A stretch of 64,000 bases of DNA from Solen grandis (taxonomy: Eukaryota; Mollusca; Bivalvia; Adapedonta; Solenidae): positions 43,382,696-43,446,695 of the forward strand of contig CM037788.1 of assembly GCA_021229015.1 (NCBI GenBank), written 5' to 3'. The notes beneath the pieces are model-generated. The model searched no databases, was not told the DNA's origin, and saw only the letters and a program-made list of their open reading frames with translations. Shown piece after piece: positions 15,401-27,400 of this stretch; position 1 is the first letter of the stretch; every line of letters begins with the position of its first letter. The position numbers and the translations under genes are program-made.

Positions 15401-18400
15401 ACCATGCTGTAAGATCAGATCGACCAGCTGTAAGATCAGAGTGACCTTGATGTAAGATCAGAGTGACCATGCTGTAAGATCAGAGTGACCTTGATGTAAG
15501 ATCAGAGTGACCTTGCTGTAAGATCAGAGTGACCTTGAGGTAAGATCAGAGTGACCATGCTGTAAGATCAGATCGACCAGCTGTAAGATCAGAGTGACCT
15601 TACTGTAAGATCAGAGTGACCTTGATGTAAGATCAGAGTGACCATGCTGTAAGATCAGAGTGACCTTGATGTAAGATCAGAGTGACCATGCTGTAAGATC
15701 AGAGTGACCTTGATGTAAGATCAGAGTGACCTTGCTGTAAGATCAGTGACCATGCTGTAAGATCTGAGTGACCTTGATGTAAGATCAGAGTTACCTTGCT
15801 GTAAGATCAGAGTGACCTTGATGTAAGATCAGAGTGACCATGCTGTAAGATCAGAGTGATCATGCTGTCAGATCAGAGTTATCTTGATGTAAGATCAGAG
15901 TGACCATGCTGTAAGATCAGAGTGACCATGCTGTCAGATCAGAGTGACCTTGATGTAAGATCAGAGTGACCTTACTGTAAGATCAGAGTGACCATGCTGC
16001 AAGATCAGAGTGACCTTGCTGCAACTCAGACCTACAGTAGTAAGGGGCTAAGGGACAGAAACTTAACTAACTATTACTAAGCCATGGAAACAGCACCTGC
16101 TCTCCCCCCCCCCCCCCCCTCTCCCCTTCTTGATGTACTCTGTGTGAGTAGCTAGAATAAGAGGGGGTTGCTCACCTTGATATTAGCACAGTAGGGGTGG
16201 TAGCACTGTCCACACTGGGTGCATCCAATCATTCGGCCATCATCTCCCTTCCCAAAACTTCCACAGCTCTTACATACATCCTGCAAAGGTAAACATTTCA
16301 TAAGTACATATAGATCTACAAGTGTCTCATTTACCAAAGGCTAAAACCAGGTAAACAATGTTTTTCAAACTATCAAATATTTCATTCAGCTACTTTTAAA
16401 CAAAGGAAAAAGCCATAACAAAGAACAGATTTTCTTTCCAAACTTCAATTTCTTTTTACTTAAATTAGTTTCTTTCATATCTCACTGGCTATGCAATAAT
16501 TCTGTTATCAGTGTTCGCAATATTGGAATATATAAATCTCAAACACTGTGTATATGAAAGCTGGGGGGGTCAAATCTTTAACAGGGCTCCCTCTAGCTTT
16601 TTTTTTGTCCAAGCCAATGGATGATCCAAATTTGAAAAATTTTAGCCTTTTTTTTTTCACAAGCCACTCTATGAGCCTTTTTTATGAGCCAAAAAATTAA
16701 CAAAAGGCGAAATTTTTAACGCAGTTTTAGGACTGTGTATGAATGTATGAATATGTTTAACATCAATAAAAATTAATACAGAGGTTTATGTTCTTTTATT
16801 TTTAGTAATTATACTAGTATTATTGAATTGAAGATGAGAAAAAACAAGAACTTATGTTTAAACTTTTTTTTTTTTATTTACCACATCAATTTCTTCATTA
16901 ATGTGATTAACAAATAAACAATACAACACAATATACAAATACATACAATATATACATGATGTCTCGCTTGTCTTACACCAATACCATGCTTCCTTATCAT
17001 ACCTGGTCCATGCCTATTAAAATTTAATATCTGGTCCAATAGATTTTTACCCTTTAATATTTTTATGATGTCTAAAATCAATCCCATGCCTAGTTACTGA
17101 GACATAAGCAAAATAACACTGTGCATGCAAAACTTTAACCAAAAATCCAAGTTAAAAAAGGGCCATAATTTGCATCAGTCCAAAAGTTATCCTCCTTAAT
17201 TTTCTGATGCCCTTGAAGACACTCCTTAATTTTCTAGTCAATTCCACAAGCAATTTCTGAGATATAAGCTGGATAGTAGCTTGAATTTAACCAAAATTTT
17301 AAGTTCAAAGAGGGTCATAATTTTTAATATATTCCATCAAGTGTTATCTTCCTTTATAGTATGATACCCCTAAACATATTAAAGATGTTCAAATCAATCC
17401 CATGCCTAAATACTGAGATATTAGCATGAAAGTACCTTGCATGCAAAACTTTAACCAAAATTTCTAAGTTAAAAGGGGCCAATAATTTGTAACATATTCC
17501 ATCAAGAGTTATCTACCACAAGGCAGTCCAAAGGACAGCTATATCCCCCGCCGCTGGCCAAATATTAGAATTTGTTTGGTCATAGGATTATGTTCACCTT
17601 AACTTGGCATGGTTGTAGCAGACATAGAAGATCAGTTTAAGACAATTTAACTTTCCGGAGTTATGTATGAATTTCAGAATTCGGAGGCACATATATTAAA
17701 AGTTTACTGACAAGTTTTACATGGGAAACAGTACAAAAAGTGAACATCAATGAAGTATAGGATGTGATAGGTAACCACAAAGTACATGTGTAACTCAATT
17801 AAAAACTTTATATATCATGAAATAATTTGTATGATTGTGAACATGACATACTATTATTTACCGAGTACAATAAATCACTGTGGAAGTGCAATCCAGGTCA
17901 AGAAGTGGTCTGTGTAAGGCAAGGGGAACACTCCTGAATGAGATATGGAGCGGACACGAAAATAACATTTGACCTGCAAGTATGACCTTGACCTTGAGCC
18001 AGCATGACCGACTTCTGCACATCAGCTCAATGAGGTTAACATTTAAGCCGAGTTTGAAGAAAATGTGTCCAAGCGTTCATGAGATATGGAGCGGACACGA
18101 AAATAACATTTGACCTTCAAGTATGACCTTGACCTTGAGCCAGCGTGACCGCCTCATGCCTTCTGCACATCAGCTCAATGAGGTTAACATTTTAGCCGAG
18201 TTTGAAGAAAATGTGTCCAAGCATTCATGAGATATGGTGCGGACAAGAAAATAACATTTGACCTTCAAGTATGACCTTGACCTTGAGCCAGCGTGACCGC
18301 CTCATGCCTTCTGCACATCAGCTCAATGAGGTTAACACTTTAGCCGAGTTTGAAGAAAATGTGTCCAAGCGTTCATGAGATATGGAGCAGACACGAAAGT

Positions 18401-21400
18401 GTTTCGGACACACTGACGGACTGACGGCCTGACGGACTGACGGACGGACTGACGGACGGACGGACGGACGGACGAAGGGCATTCCTATAACCCCCCTCCC
18501 GCTTCGCGGCGGGGGATTAATAAACGTATGATACCCCTAAACATATTAAAGATGTTTTAAATCAATCCCATGCCTGGATACTGTGATATTAGCATGAAAG
18601 TACCTTGCATGCAAAACTTTAACCAAAATTTCTAAGTTAAAAAGGGGCAATAATTTGTAACAATCTATCAAGGGTTATCTACCATGAAAATATGATTCCC
18701 CTAAACATATTAAAGATGTTTCAAATCAATCCAATGCCTGGATACTGAGATATTAGCATGAAAGTATCTTGCATGCAAAACTTTAACCAAAATTTCTAAG
18801 TTAAAAAGGGGCAATAATTTGTAACATATTCCATCAAGAGTTATCTACCATGAAAGTATGATACCCCTAAACATATTAAAGATGTTTCAAATCAATCGCA
18901 TGCCTGGATACTGAGATATAAGCATGAGAGTATCTTGCATGCAAAACTTTAACCAAAATTTCTCAGTTAAAAAGGGGCCATAATTTGTAATATATTCCAT
19001 CAAGAGTTATCTACCTTGGTTGTATGATGCCCCTAAACATATTCATAAACTTTTAAGTCAATACTATGAATGGTTATTGAGATACAAACTAGATAGTAGC
19101 TTGCATGCAAAACTTTAACCAAATTTTCTATTCCATGCAAAACTTGAACCAAAATTTAAATAGGGGCCATAATTCATATTAAATTCAGTTAAGAGTTATC
19201 TACCTTGGTTGTCTGATGCCCCTGAACATATTTATAAACTTTCAAGTCAATACCATAAATGGTTATTGAGAAGGTTGACAGTAACTTTTACCAAAAGCTG
19301 CAACGCCAACGCCGACGCCAGGGTGACTACAATAGCTCTCATATTCTTTGAATAGTCGAGCTAAAAAATTATAGCCACTTTTATTTTTTTCAAGCCATTG
19401 GCACATTTGGCGCCAGACAGAGGGAGCCCTGCTTTTACTTTCACTCCAAAGGTAGAAACCAACTGGCCACTGGTCACAGGAGGAAAGATTTATTACCTGA
19501 TCCAGTGTGAAGACATCTGCCTTGTTGGCCAGCACTATCGTGTTGGGATGATCGTCATCGTCATCATCGTCAGTAGCACTTGCTTTCTTTGTGATGCTAA
19601 TCCCATTAGCATTGTGAGCCTGTACAGAGGATAAAATAAAGATTAATCTACATTACTTTCAGCTGATATTTTTTATCATTTAGGACATTTTAGTTAACCC
19701 TTTATCTCATGAATATCCATGAACAAATTTATGACTTCATGAATATCAATCAATCTACTAAACTTAAAGGGGTATATGAAACAATGGATTTTTCTTTGCT
19801 GTGCAGACTGCAACAAATCTGAACTACAATATTTTATGAGCAAACAAAGGAGACCCAGATCAGACAGCTTCTGGAGACCCAGATTAGACAGCTTGTTCCA
19901 GAAGCTGTCTGATCTGGATATTCTGGATATGCTTTGTTTACCTAGGCATCAAAACCCATCTTTATGTGGTATAGGGATATACTGCTGCAAATCCATTATA
20001 TAGGAGTGAGAACAAATCTTGAAGAGGAAAAAAATTAAATTTTATTCTATACAAATTGGATGATTTCTGATCCAATTATTTGCTTAACTTTAACACCATC
20101 AAAGACCTTGTCTGCCAGGGACAGATACAGTGTCATCTCAATGTGTTATCATGATTCAAAGTGAACAAGTCACATTATCTTGACACCTGTGGCATATTCA
20201 GTAAACCTAACATTTGCTAACGTGAGCAGTTTGACCCCTGTATTATTGTAGTTTATAGAATGTAAGCAGGGTATCAACTCACATCTGTAAGCTAACAAGA
20301 GGTAATGGTCACCTTTACTAATGCACAGCTGGCCAACCGATCTAGGCACAACCCAGATACATTTAGTGCCAAGCCTAGGTTTTAAACTGTCCTTAACTAT
20401 CAGAAATATGAAAATGAATGTGATCTTTTTAAACAAGACATATTAAAAGTACATTGAAGATACTCTATATATATCAGGACAACTCTTAAGACTGTTAAAA
20501 GAGACATATATCTACTTACTTTTGGTTTAGGCGTTCGCCGCTTCTCTGCAAAACTCAACGGTCGTTTTCTTTTACCATCACTGATTCCTCGATTCTAGAA
20601 ATCAAAACAACTAGGTGAATGCATGTCAAGAAATACTAAAAATAAAACAAGAGGGTGATAGAGGCCCTGGATCGCTCACCTGAGTATAGGGTTACCAAAG
20701 GCACATCTATACTAAAACATTTGGAAATCTGGCCAGTGGTTTTGAAGGAGATGATTTTTAAAGTTTTCTTTTTTTTCCTTTCCACTGCCATGAAAACCAG
20801 AGTTCTACATGATTTGATTTAGCAACTTCTGTGAAGGTTCACTAAGGACCATCCCTGCCAAGTTTAATCAAATTAAGGAGATGTCATTTATAGTCTTCAC
20901 TCAATACAATTAAGGCAAATCAGCGCTGCCCCTGGCAGCCATGTTTTTTTTACGAATCTGAATAATTAGGCATCTTTTTAGAGGGTTACCCAAGGAACAT
21001 CTGTATTTAAAACATTTTGAAATCTGGTCAATAGTTTTGAAGGAGATTAATTTTTTAATCTTTCTGTTGCCATGGCAACCAGTTCTACATGGATCAAGTT
21101 TATTTTAGCAACCTTTGTGCAGGTTCACCCAGGATCATCCCTTCCAAGTTTAATCAAATTCTGTCCAGCAGTTTCAGAGGAGATATCATTTGAAGCAAAT
21201 TGTTAACAACAGAAGATGCACATAGTACTCAGGTGAGCTAAAAATTCTACAATTAATTCACCATAAATGTTATGCTGCTTTCACTCTCCTTAAAAAAATT
21301 TGTTTGTAAGCAAAAATACAAATTGCCCAAAACATTTTTTTACTACAGATTAGAGATGAACGTGAAAAGAGTTTAAACATATTTAGATTAAAATACTTTA

Positions 21401-24400
21401 CCTTTGCTTTATTTGCAATACTCAGTTTGTTTCTAGCCATTGCCATTAGTTTTCCCTTGCCGAGTCCTACTTCACCCTGAGTGTCTTGGAAATACGAGGG
21501 GGACATCTGCAACATAAGGCAATTACAGACTTGACTTGATTATTTGAGTTTACCCTCCCTTCGACAGTATTTCAGTCATAGCGACGTCCTGCTAATTACA
21601 GGTGGAGGAAGACCCCAAATGCACAGAGGCATCCAGGCAGAAGCCAGCTGGAAGGCTTCCTCACATGAAAATCTGAATGAACCTGCCAGGATTTGAACCC
21701 ACGCAGTGAGAGGCCGAGTGTGTGTTAAAGTCAGTGACCTTACCCTTTGGGCCACGGAGGCTTGGCAATTACAGATGTTACTGGGTTTTTGTCAAAACTT
21801 TAAGTGTACAGTAATTCCCGTGTTATCAGTCACCTGCGCTAAGCAGCAACCTGTTTTTAACAGCCTTTGACTCTTATTGTAGTTTACACTTAACTTTCCT
21901 CTAGCAGCCATCCTTTCTTAGCAACCACTTTTTTTTCTGGTTGTCCTTGACTGACTGCTTAATACAGGTTTGACTGTACTGTAACCTGATTAAACTTAAT
22001 TTTTACTGCACAAAATCAAATTCTTCCACATATTTTAAGTTATAAGAACATGCAGTGACTGGTAAATAAAATTTGGGGATCCTGTCACATAATCACATTT
22101 AAAAAGAAAATGTCACTATAAAGTAGTAAATGTTGCAAAGAATCTTCTAAAAAAAATTCTCTGCAAAAACAATGCTAAATGTCACATTTGAAATAAGTCT
22201 TTCCCAGACAGTTCAACATGTTGGTTTTATGAATATTTTCTTTTTAAATAAACGCTGAAACAATGCCTTTCAATCCTACCTATTGGAAGTATGTCTTTTG
22301 TGCAATGAAGGTAAAAATAACATTAAATATCTCTTAATCTGACAGCCTGACAAGCACAAACGAACCTTTTCCAGCATGTCAATGCCATAATCCCAGCTGG
22401 AGCAGGAGTCCTCGTTGATATTCATCTGGGAAGAACTGTGCTGAGAACTGTCGTCTTTTACAGCCTCCGGTGTATATGGGGTTACACCACCTGCAGTAGG
22501 GAATCGCATACACACATTCAAAGGGGTGGGCAATATATTGCAATACCATTTGTCTGCAATAGGATTTCAAATATCCCAATACAAATATGTTTTTTCAACA
22601 TTAAATTAATGTATACAGTCGAACCCCGGTTACTCCACTACCTCTCATTCAAATACCTGGCGTCATTCAAAATACCTTGTTGGTCCCGATCACTCTCCTT
22701 CTTATTTCTATATAAAAATATCTGGGTTATTCAAATTTGTGCCATTCAAATACCTGGCCTCATTCGAAAATACTTTTTTGCCCGTGCCAATCAATTCGTA
22801 TGATTTATCCTTAGCCGAAGTCACTGACGAGCATTAATTACCAGGGACATTTTGAAAACAAACAATGGAAAGGCGCAAACGTCAATTCCTTACAGAAATG
22901 GGTGGGAGACGGCCGCTTATAGTTTGCATAAGTTGTTAATTGCTTGGATGTTTGTCCAGTTTAATCATAAAGATAAAGGTGATGATTGATTTTATAGGTA
23001 TGCAAATGTATTTCAGATACGCTGGGAAAGGAAGATTTAAACAAGTGTAACAAGCAGACCACGATTACATCCTTGTTTAAATGAACATTTCGATATCACG
23101 TTGATACATGACTGTAGTTCAGACCTGATGAATGGCTATATGCACTGATTGTGTATCATTTATGCAGAAATAGATGAATGTTGTTAAATAAATATCAAAT
23201 ATACATTACTGTTTTCAAGACGACGGTGATATTGGATACATGTAGTGCTTTAGTCAGACCTGATAAATGTATGTATGTATCTTTGTTATTGACGTAGGCA
23301 TTGATTATCTATGTATCGATATCATTTATGCATAAAAAGATGAAAGTTGTATAATAAAGAATAATTATCTATAGTCGTTTTCATTTAAGTTTCTAAATCA
23401 AAATAACATATTTTTAATAAGAAAACATTACATATTAAGTTCACTGCATGACAAAATGTGTGGATTGGGCTTTTGTGTCTATGGTCGACATGATTTGGGC
23501 TATTTGAAAACATGCCTTACTCAAAATAAAACACCGATTCCCAGGACTTCGAATAGCCAGTGTTCGACTGTATTTTTAAGAAAATTTACAACTTCAGAAG
23601 AACAACTGCACAATGGTTATGCAGTATAAACAAGCTATTATGATTATGTGGTAAAACATCAGTTGAAAAGTTAAGGCTATGAATTTTGAGTTGGTACCTT
23701 ACACAAAAAGTTTAAAATATGAATATACCTTAAAAGCGTCCACATCTTTAATATATATTTTGATTTTAGTCAATATAATGCATTATATCAAAATATTAGG
23801 TTAAAACATTGCAATAAATTGCAATATCATTTTTGCCTGCAATATCCACCCCTACACATTCATGGCCTTTAGTTACTTCACTGAATAGAGATTGTCAAGC
23901 TTTCACACTTAATCATCAGTTTTTTGTTTCAAACAGTGAAAACCAGTTTTTCCTATCCTCACCAACTGTATTGATAATGACATCAATCAAAAATAAGAAA
24001 TAACAAGAGGACCATGATGGCCCTGAATCGCTCACCTGATTATAAATGAGCAAAATATGTTGCATTTTTCATATTGACCTACTTTTTTACCCCACGTGAC
24101 CCAACTTCAAACCAAACATTCTGACCATGTTTCATGAATATTAGGCCAAAAATGTGACCTCTTGATTGTTTACAAGTTTTTTCTAAGATTTGACCTCCAG
24201 ACCTACTTTTTGACCCCACATGACCCAATTTCAAACTTGTCCAAGATTTTATGGAGACAAACATTCTGACCAAGTTTCATGAAGCTTGGACTAGAAATAT
24301 GGCCTCTACAGTGTTAACAAGTCAAACGACGGACAAAGGGCGATCAGAAAAGCTCACCTTGAGCATGTTGTGCTCAGGTGAGCTAAAATTGACAACATAA

Positions 24401-27400
24401 GAAATTGTTTGTATTGAAAAAAAAAAAATATGAATCTAGTACTGACCTTTTGGCATGATCATGCTGTCATTGGAACTGTCCATCATGCCTGGGTGTATGG
24501 CCAGGGGGAAGCTGGGCATCTCCATCTGGAATAAAGAAGTGGCAGGCTTGTGTATGTGTGGGGGGATGCAATCAGTCATTTAACAGCTCATAAAAAAAAT
24601 TCTAAATAAGTTATTATTCTAGATGATGTTTCAATACTGTACAATGATAATGATTATTGGCGGCAGCTGCTGAGGAATATGATAAAAACAAGAGCTGTCA
24701 GAGGACAGCACGCTTGACTATTCAAAATGCTTGTTGGTAAATCATATGAAATCTATTTCAGTTCTTGCCCTTTACATACCCTGTACATCATAATAATCAA
24801 AATGATATACCTTGATAGTCTGATACCCCTTAATATTTTTATGAAGCTTAAAATCAATTCCATGCCTAGTTACTGCTGGTTTGGTGATGAATCTGGGGCG
24901 TGCTTGAAAAGGTGGTATCCATATAGTAATCTTATTGATGGCCGGAGGTTGAATTGTCACCTATTTTATTTCTAGGTCGTTGGTTATGTTGATATTGTGT
25001 ATATTCTGTGCGTGTTGCTTCAGATAGTCTTTTCTCTTTTAAGTTTTAATACATCCCGGGCACAAATATTTTCGTTTCAGTTTGTTGTGGGTTTTAAGGT
25101 GTCGGGCGAAATGGGAAACGTTACCTTTAATGAATTTATTGCATCTATTGCACTGGAAGAGTTTTGATGAAATTCTGGTGTATGATGATTCCGGTGATTG
25201 AAGTCAGTTCTTATCCATTTTACTGTATCAAATTGAGTCCCTGGGGGTGTCTTGTCTTGAATAAGTTGATGTATGCTTCTTCAGTTCATAATCTTATGTT
25301 TATGTTTCTTGCTGTTTCCGTGAGAACGGTGACGTCAATGTCATGCACAGTGTGGTTATTATTGCCGAAGTGGCGGAAACTGGTTTAACGTTGTTGTTGC
25401 TTCTGACGTCATTGATGTGTTACCTGTCTGTCCGATGTATTGAATGCCGCATTTCCGGTACGTAATAATGTATATCAAACTTACCGTTTCACAGTTATAT
25501 GAGCCTCTAATTCTGTATACAGATTTACACAGCATTTCTGTTTTGTTGGTCAAGTATATGCAAGCTGAACAACTTTTCTTACAAGAATGGCTACCCTTTT
25601 GACGTGTCATGAGGCTCACGTCAGACCTAACTAGGAGTTGTCTCAAACTTGTTTTTTTTTTTTCAAGTACTGTTATTATTTTGATGTCTTTGAAAAATGC
25701 CGTGTCAGGGTTTAGGTCTAAGATATGCTTGTTTCTATTCATATCAGGGTTTTGGGGATTATTTGTGATGATAAGAGGAACAATGTCTTTCTTGTTGGTG
25801 TTCTCATTAGGGGTCAGGATAGTTTGTCTGTCTATATTTCTAGCCTTGTTGATGGCCGTTTTTATAAGTCGATATCCTCTGGCTAGTAGATTGCTGTGCA
25901 ATATTTTGGTCTGGTGGTCAAATGTCTCAATGTCAGAACAGATACGTCTTATTCGTAGGGCTTGACTGTATGGGATACTTTTTTCCTGGTGAATAGGGTA
26001 GTAGGAGTGAAAATATAAGTACATGTGAGCGTCCGTTGGTTTGGAGTAGACAGTAGGAGTGCCCCTAAACATATTCATAAACTTTCAAGTCAATACCATG
26101 AATGGTTATTGAGATACAAACTAGATAGTAGCTTGCACGCAAAACTTTAATCAAATTTCCTATTGCATGCAAAACTTTAACCAAAATTTTTAAGTTAAAA
26201 AGGGGCCATAATTCATATTAAATTCAGTCAAGAGTTATCTACCTTGGTTGTCTGATGCCCCTGAACATATTTATAAACTTTCAAGTCAATACCATAAATG
26301 GTTATTGAGATATAAGGTTGATAGTAACTTGCATGCAAAACTTTAACCAAAAGCTGCAACGCCGACGCCAACACCAGGGCGACTACAATAGCTCTCATAT
26401 TCTTCAAATAGTCGAGCTAATTATGATGATGATGCACACATGATGGTTATGATAATTATGATGATGATGATGATGAGGGCAATTATCCCACCTCTGGGTC
26501 CCTGTTCCTACACAGGGTGCACTGGTAGTCTGTTGGTTCTTCATTCTTCACCAGCAGTAACAGTGCTGCGTCTATTGTCTCATCACACTCTGAATGAACT
26601 AACCTGAAACACACAAACAAGTCTTGAAAAGAATTCTAGAGAAAAATGTACAAATTAACAGAAAGGTCCTTTAAAAAAAATACAGTTAAAATTATGAACC
26701 ATGGATCCCAAATGTTTTTGATTCATTGTTCGTATCCCAGTAACAATAACATAATTTCTAGGTTTGCACCTCATATACAGAGTAATAAAGGCTCTGAACA
26801 GTGTATCCTTTGTATTTTCTTCAAATTACTTACTTTTTACAGAAATTGCACTGCACCATGGCCTTCTGGGAGAAGTGTCTGTAGGCCTTCCCACACAGTG
26901 GACAAGACAGGCCCTTGTTTCGCTGCTGGTAACAACTGTCACATACTGAGTAGTTAAGGTGCCAGCGGGAACACCGTCCGCTGCCTGGTGTTCGAGATCC
27001 GCAGTCCTCACAAACACGACAATTCTGTAACATGACGACAGCCAATATTTCTGACATTCATTTCCAAGATATTGCTAATTGGTTATATGAAAAACATAAT
27101 GAAAATAGTTCTTAATATTTTTTTAAGACATCTCCACACTTAAAAGTTTACAGTTTCAATAATAGGATTCAAATAAAATATAACTAGTGTGTTCTTTGGA
27201 ACACATGTGTCACCTGCTGAAGCATGACAGAAAAAGTGTGACAGACAGACAGACAACAGAAGTGGTTCCTATGTATCACCTCTGCATACAGCAGGAGAAA
27301 CAACAAGAGGGCCAAGATGGCCCTTGGTCGCTCACCTGAGAAAGATGATTCCTTAAGAAATAAAGATGCTTGAGTGTAAAAGTGAAATATGGCTTTTTTT

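Larger units (their letters stand above)
16582..19431. mobile_element. hAT-like MITE filled by family D and G elements
   Basis: Perfect 13-bp inverted ends CAGGGCTCCCTCT / AGAGGGAGCCCTG. Body remnants near both ends (CAAGCCA with long T runs) resemble those of the 45,453 element. I see no convincing 8-bp target duplication. Confidence 0.5.

Noticed and set aside
14399..16025. CRISPR-like array
   Set aside because: Direct 22-bp tandem repeats with no spacers, in an animal intron; it is a satellite.
16574..19439. 8-bp target duplication for the hAT-like element
   Set aside because: The flanks ATCTTTAA and CTTTTACT do not match well enough.
25609..25965. Plus-strand 118-codon frame
   Set aside because: Antisense of the Penelope-like coding sequence.
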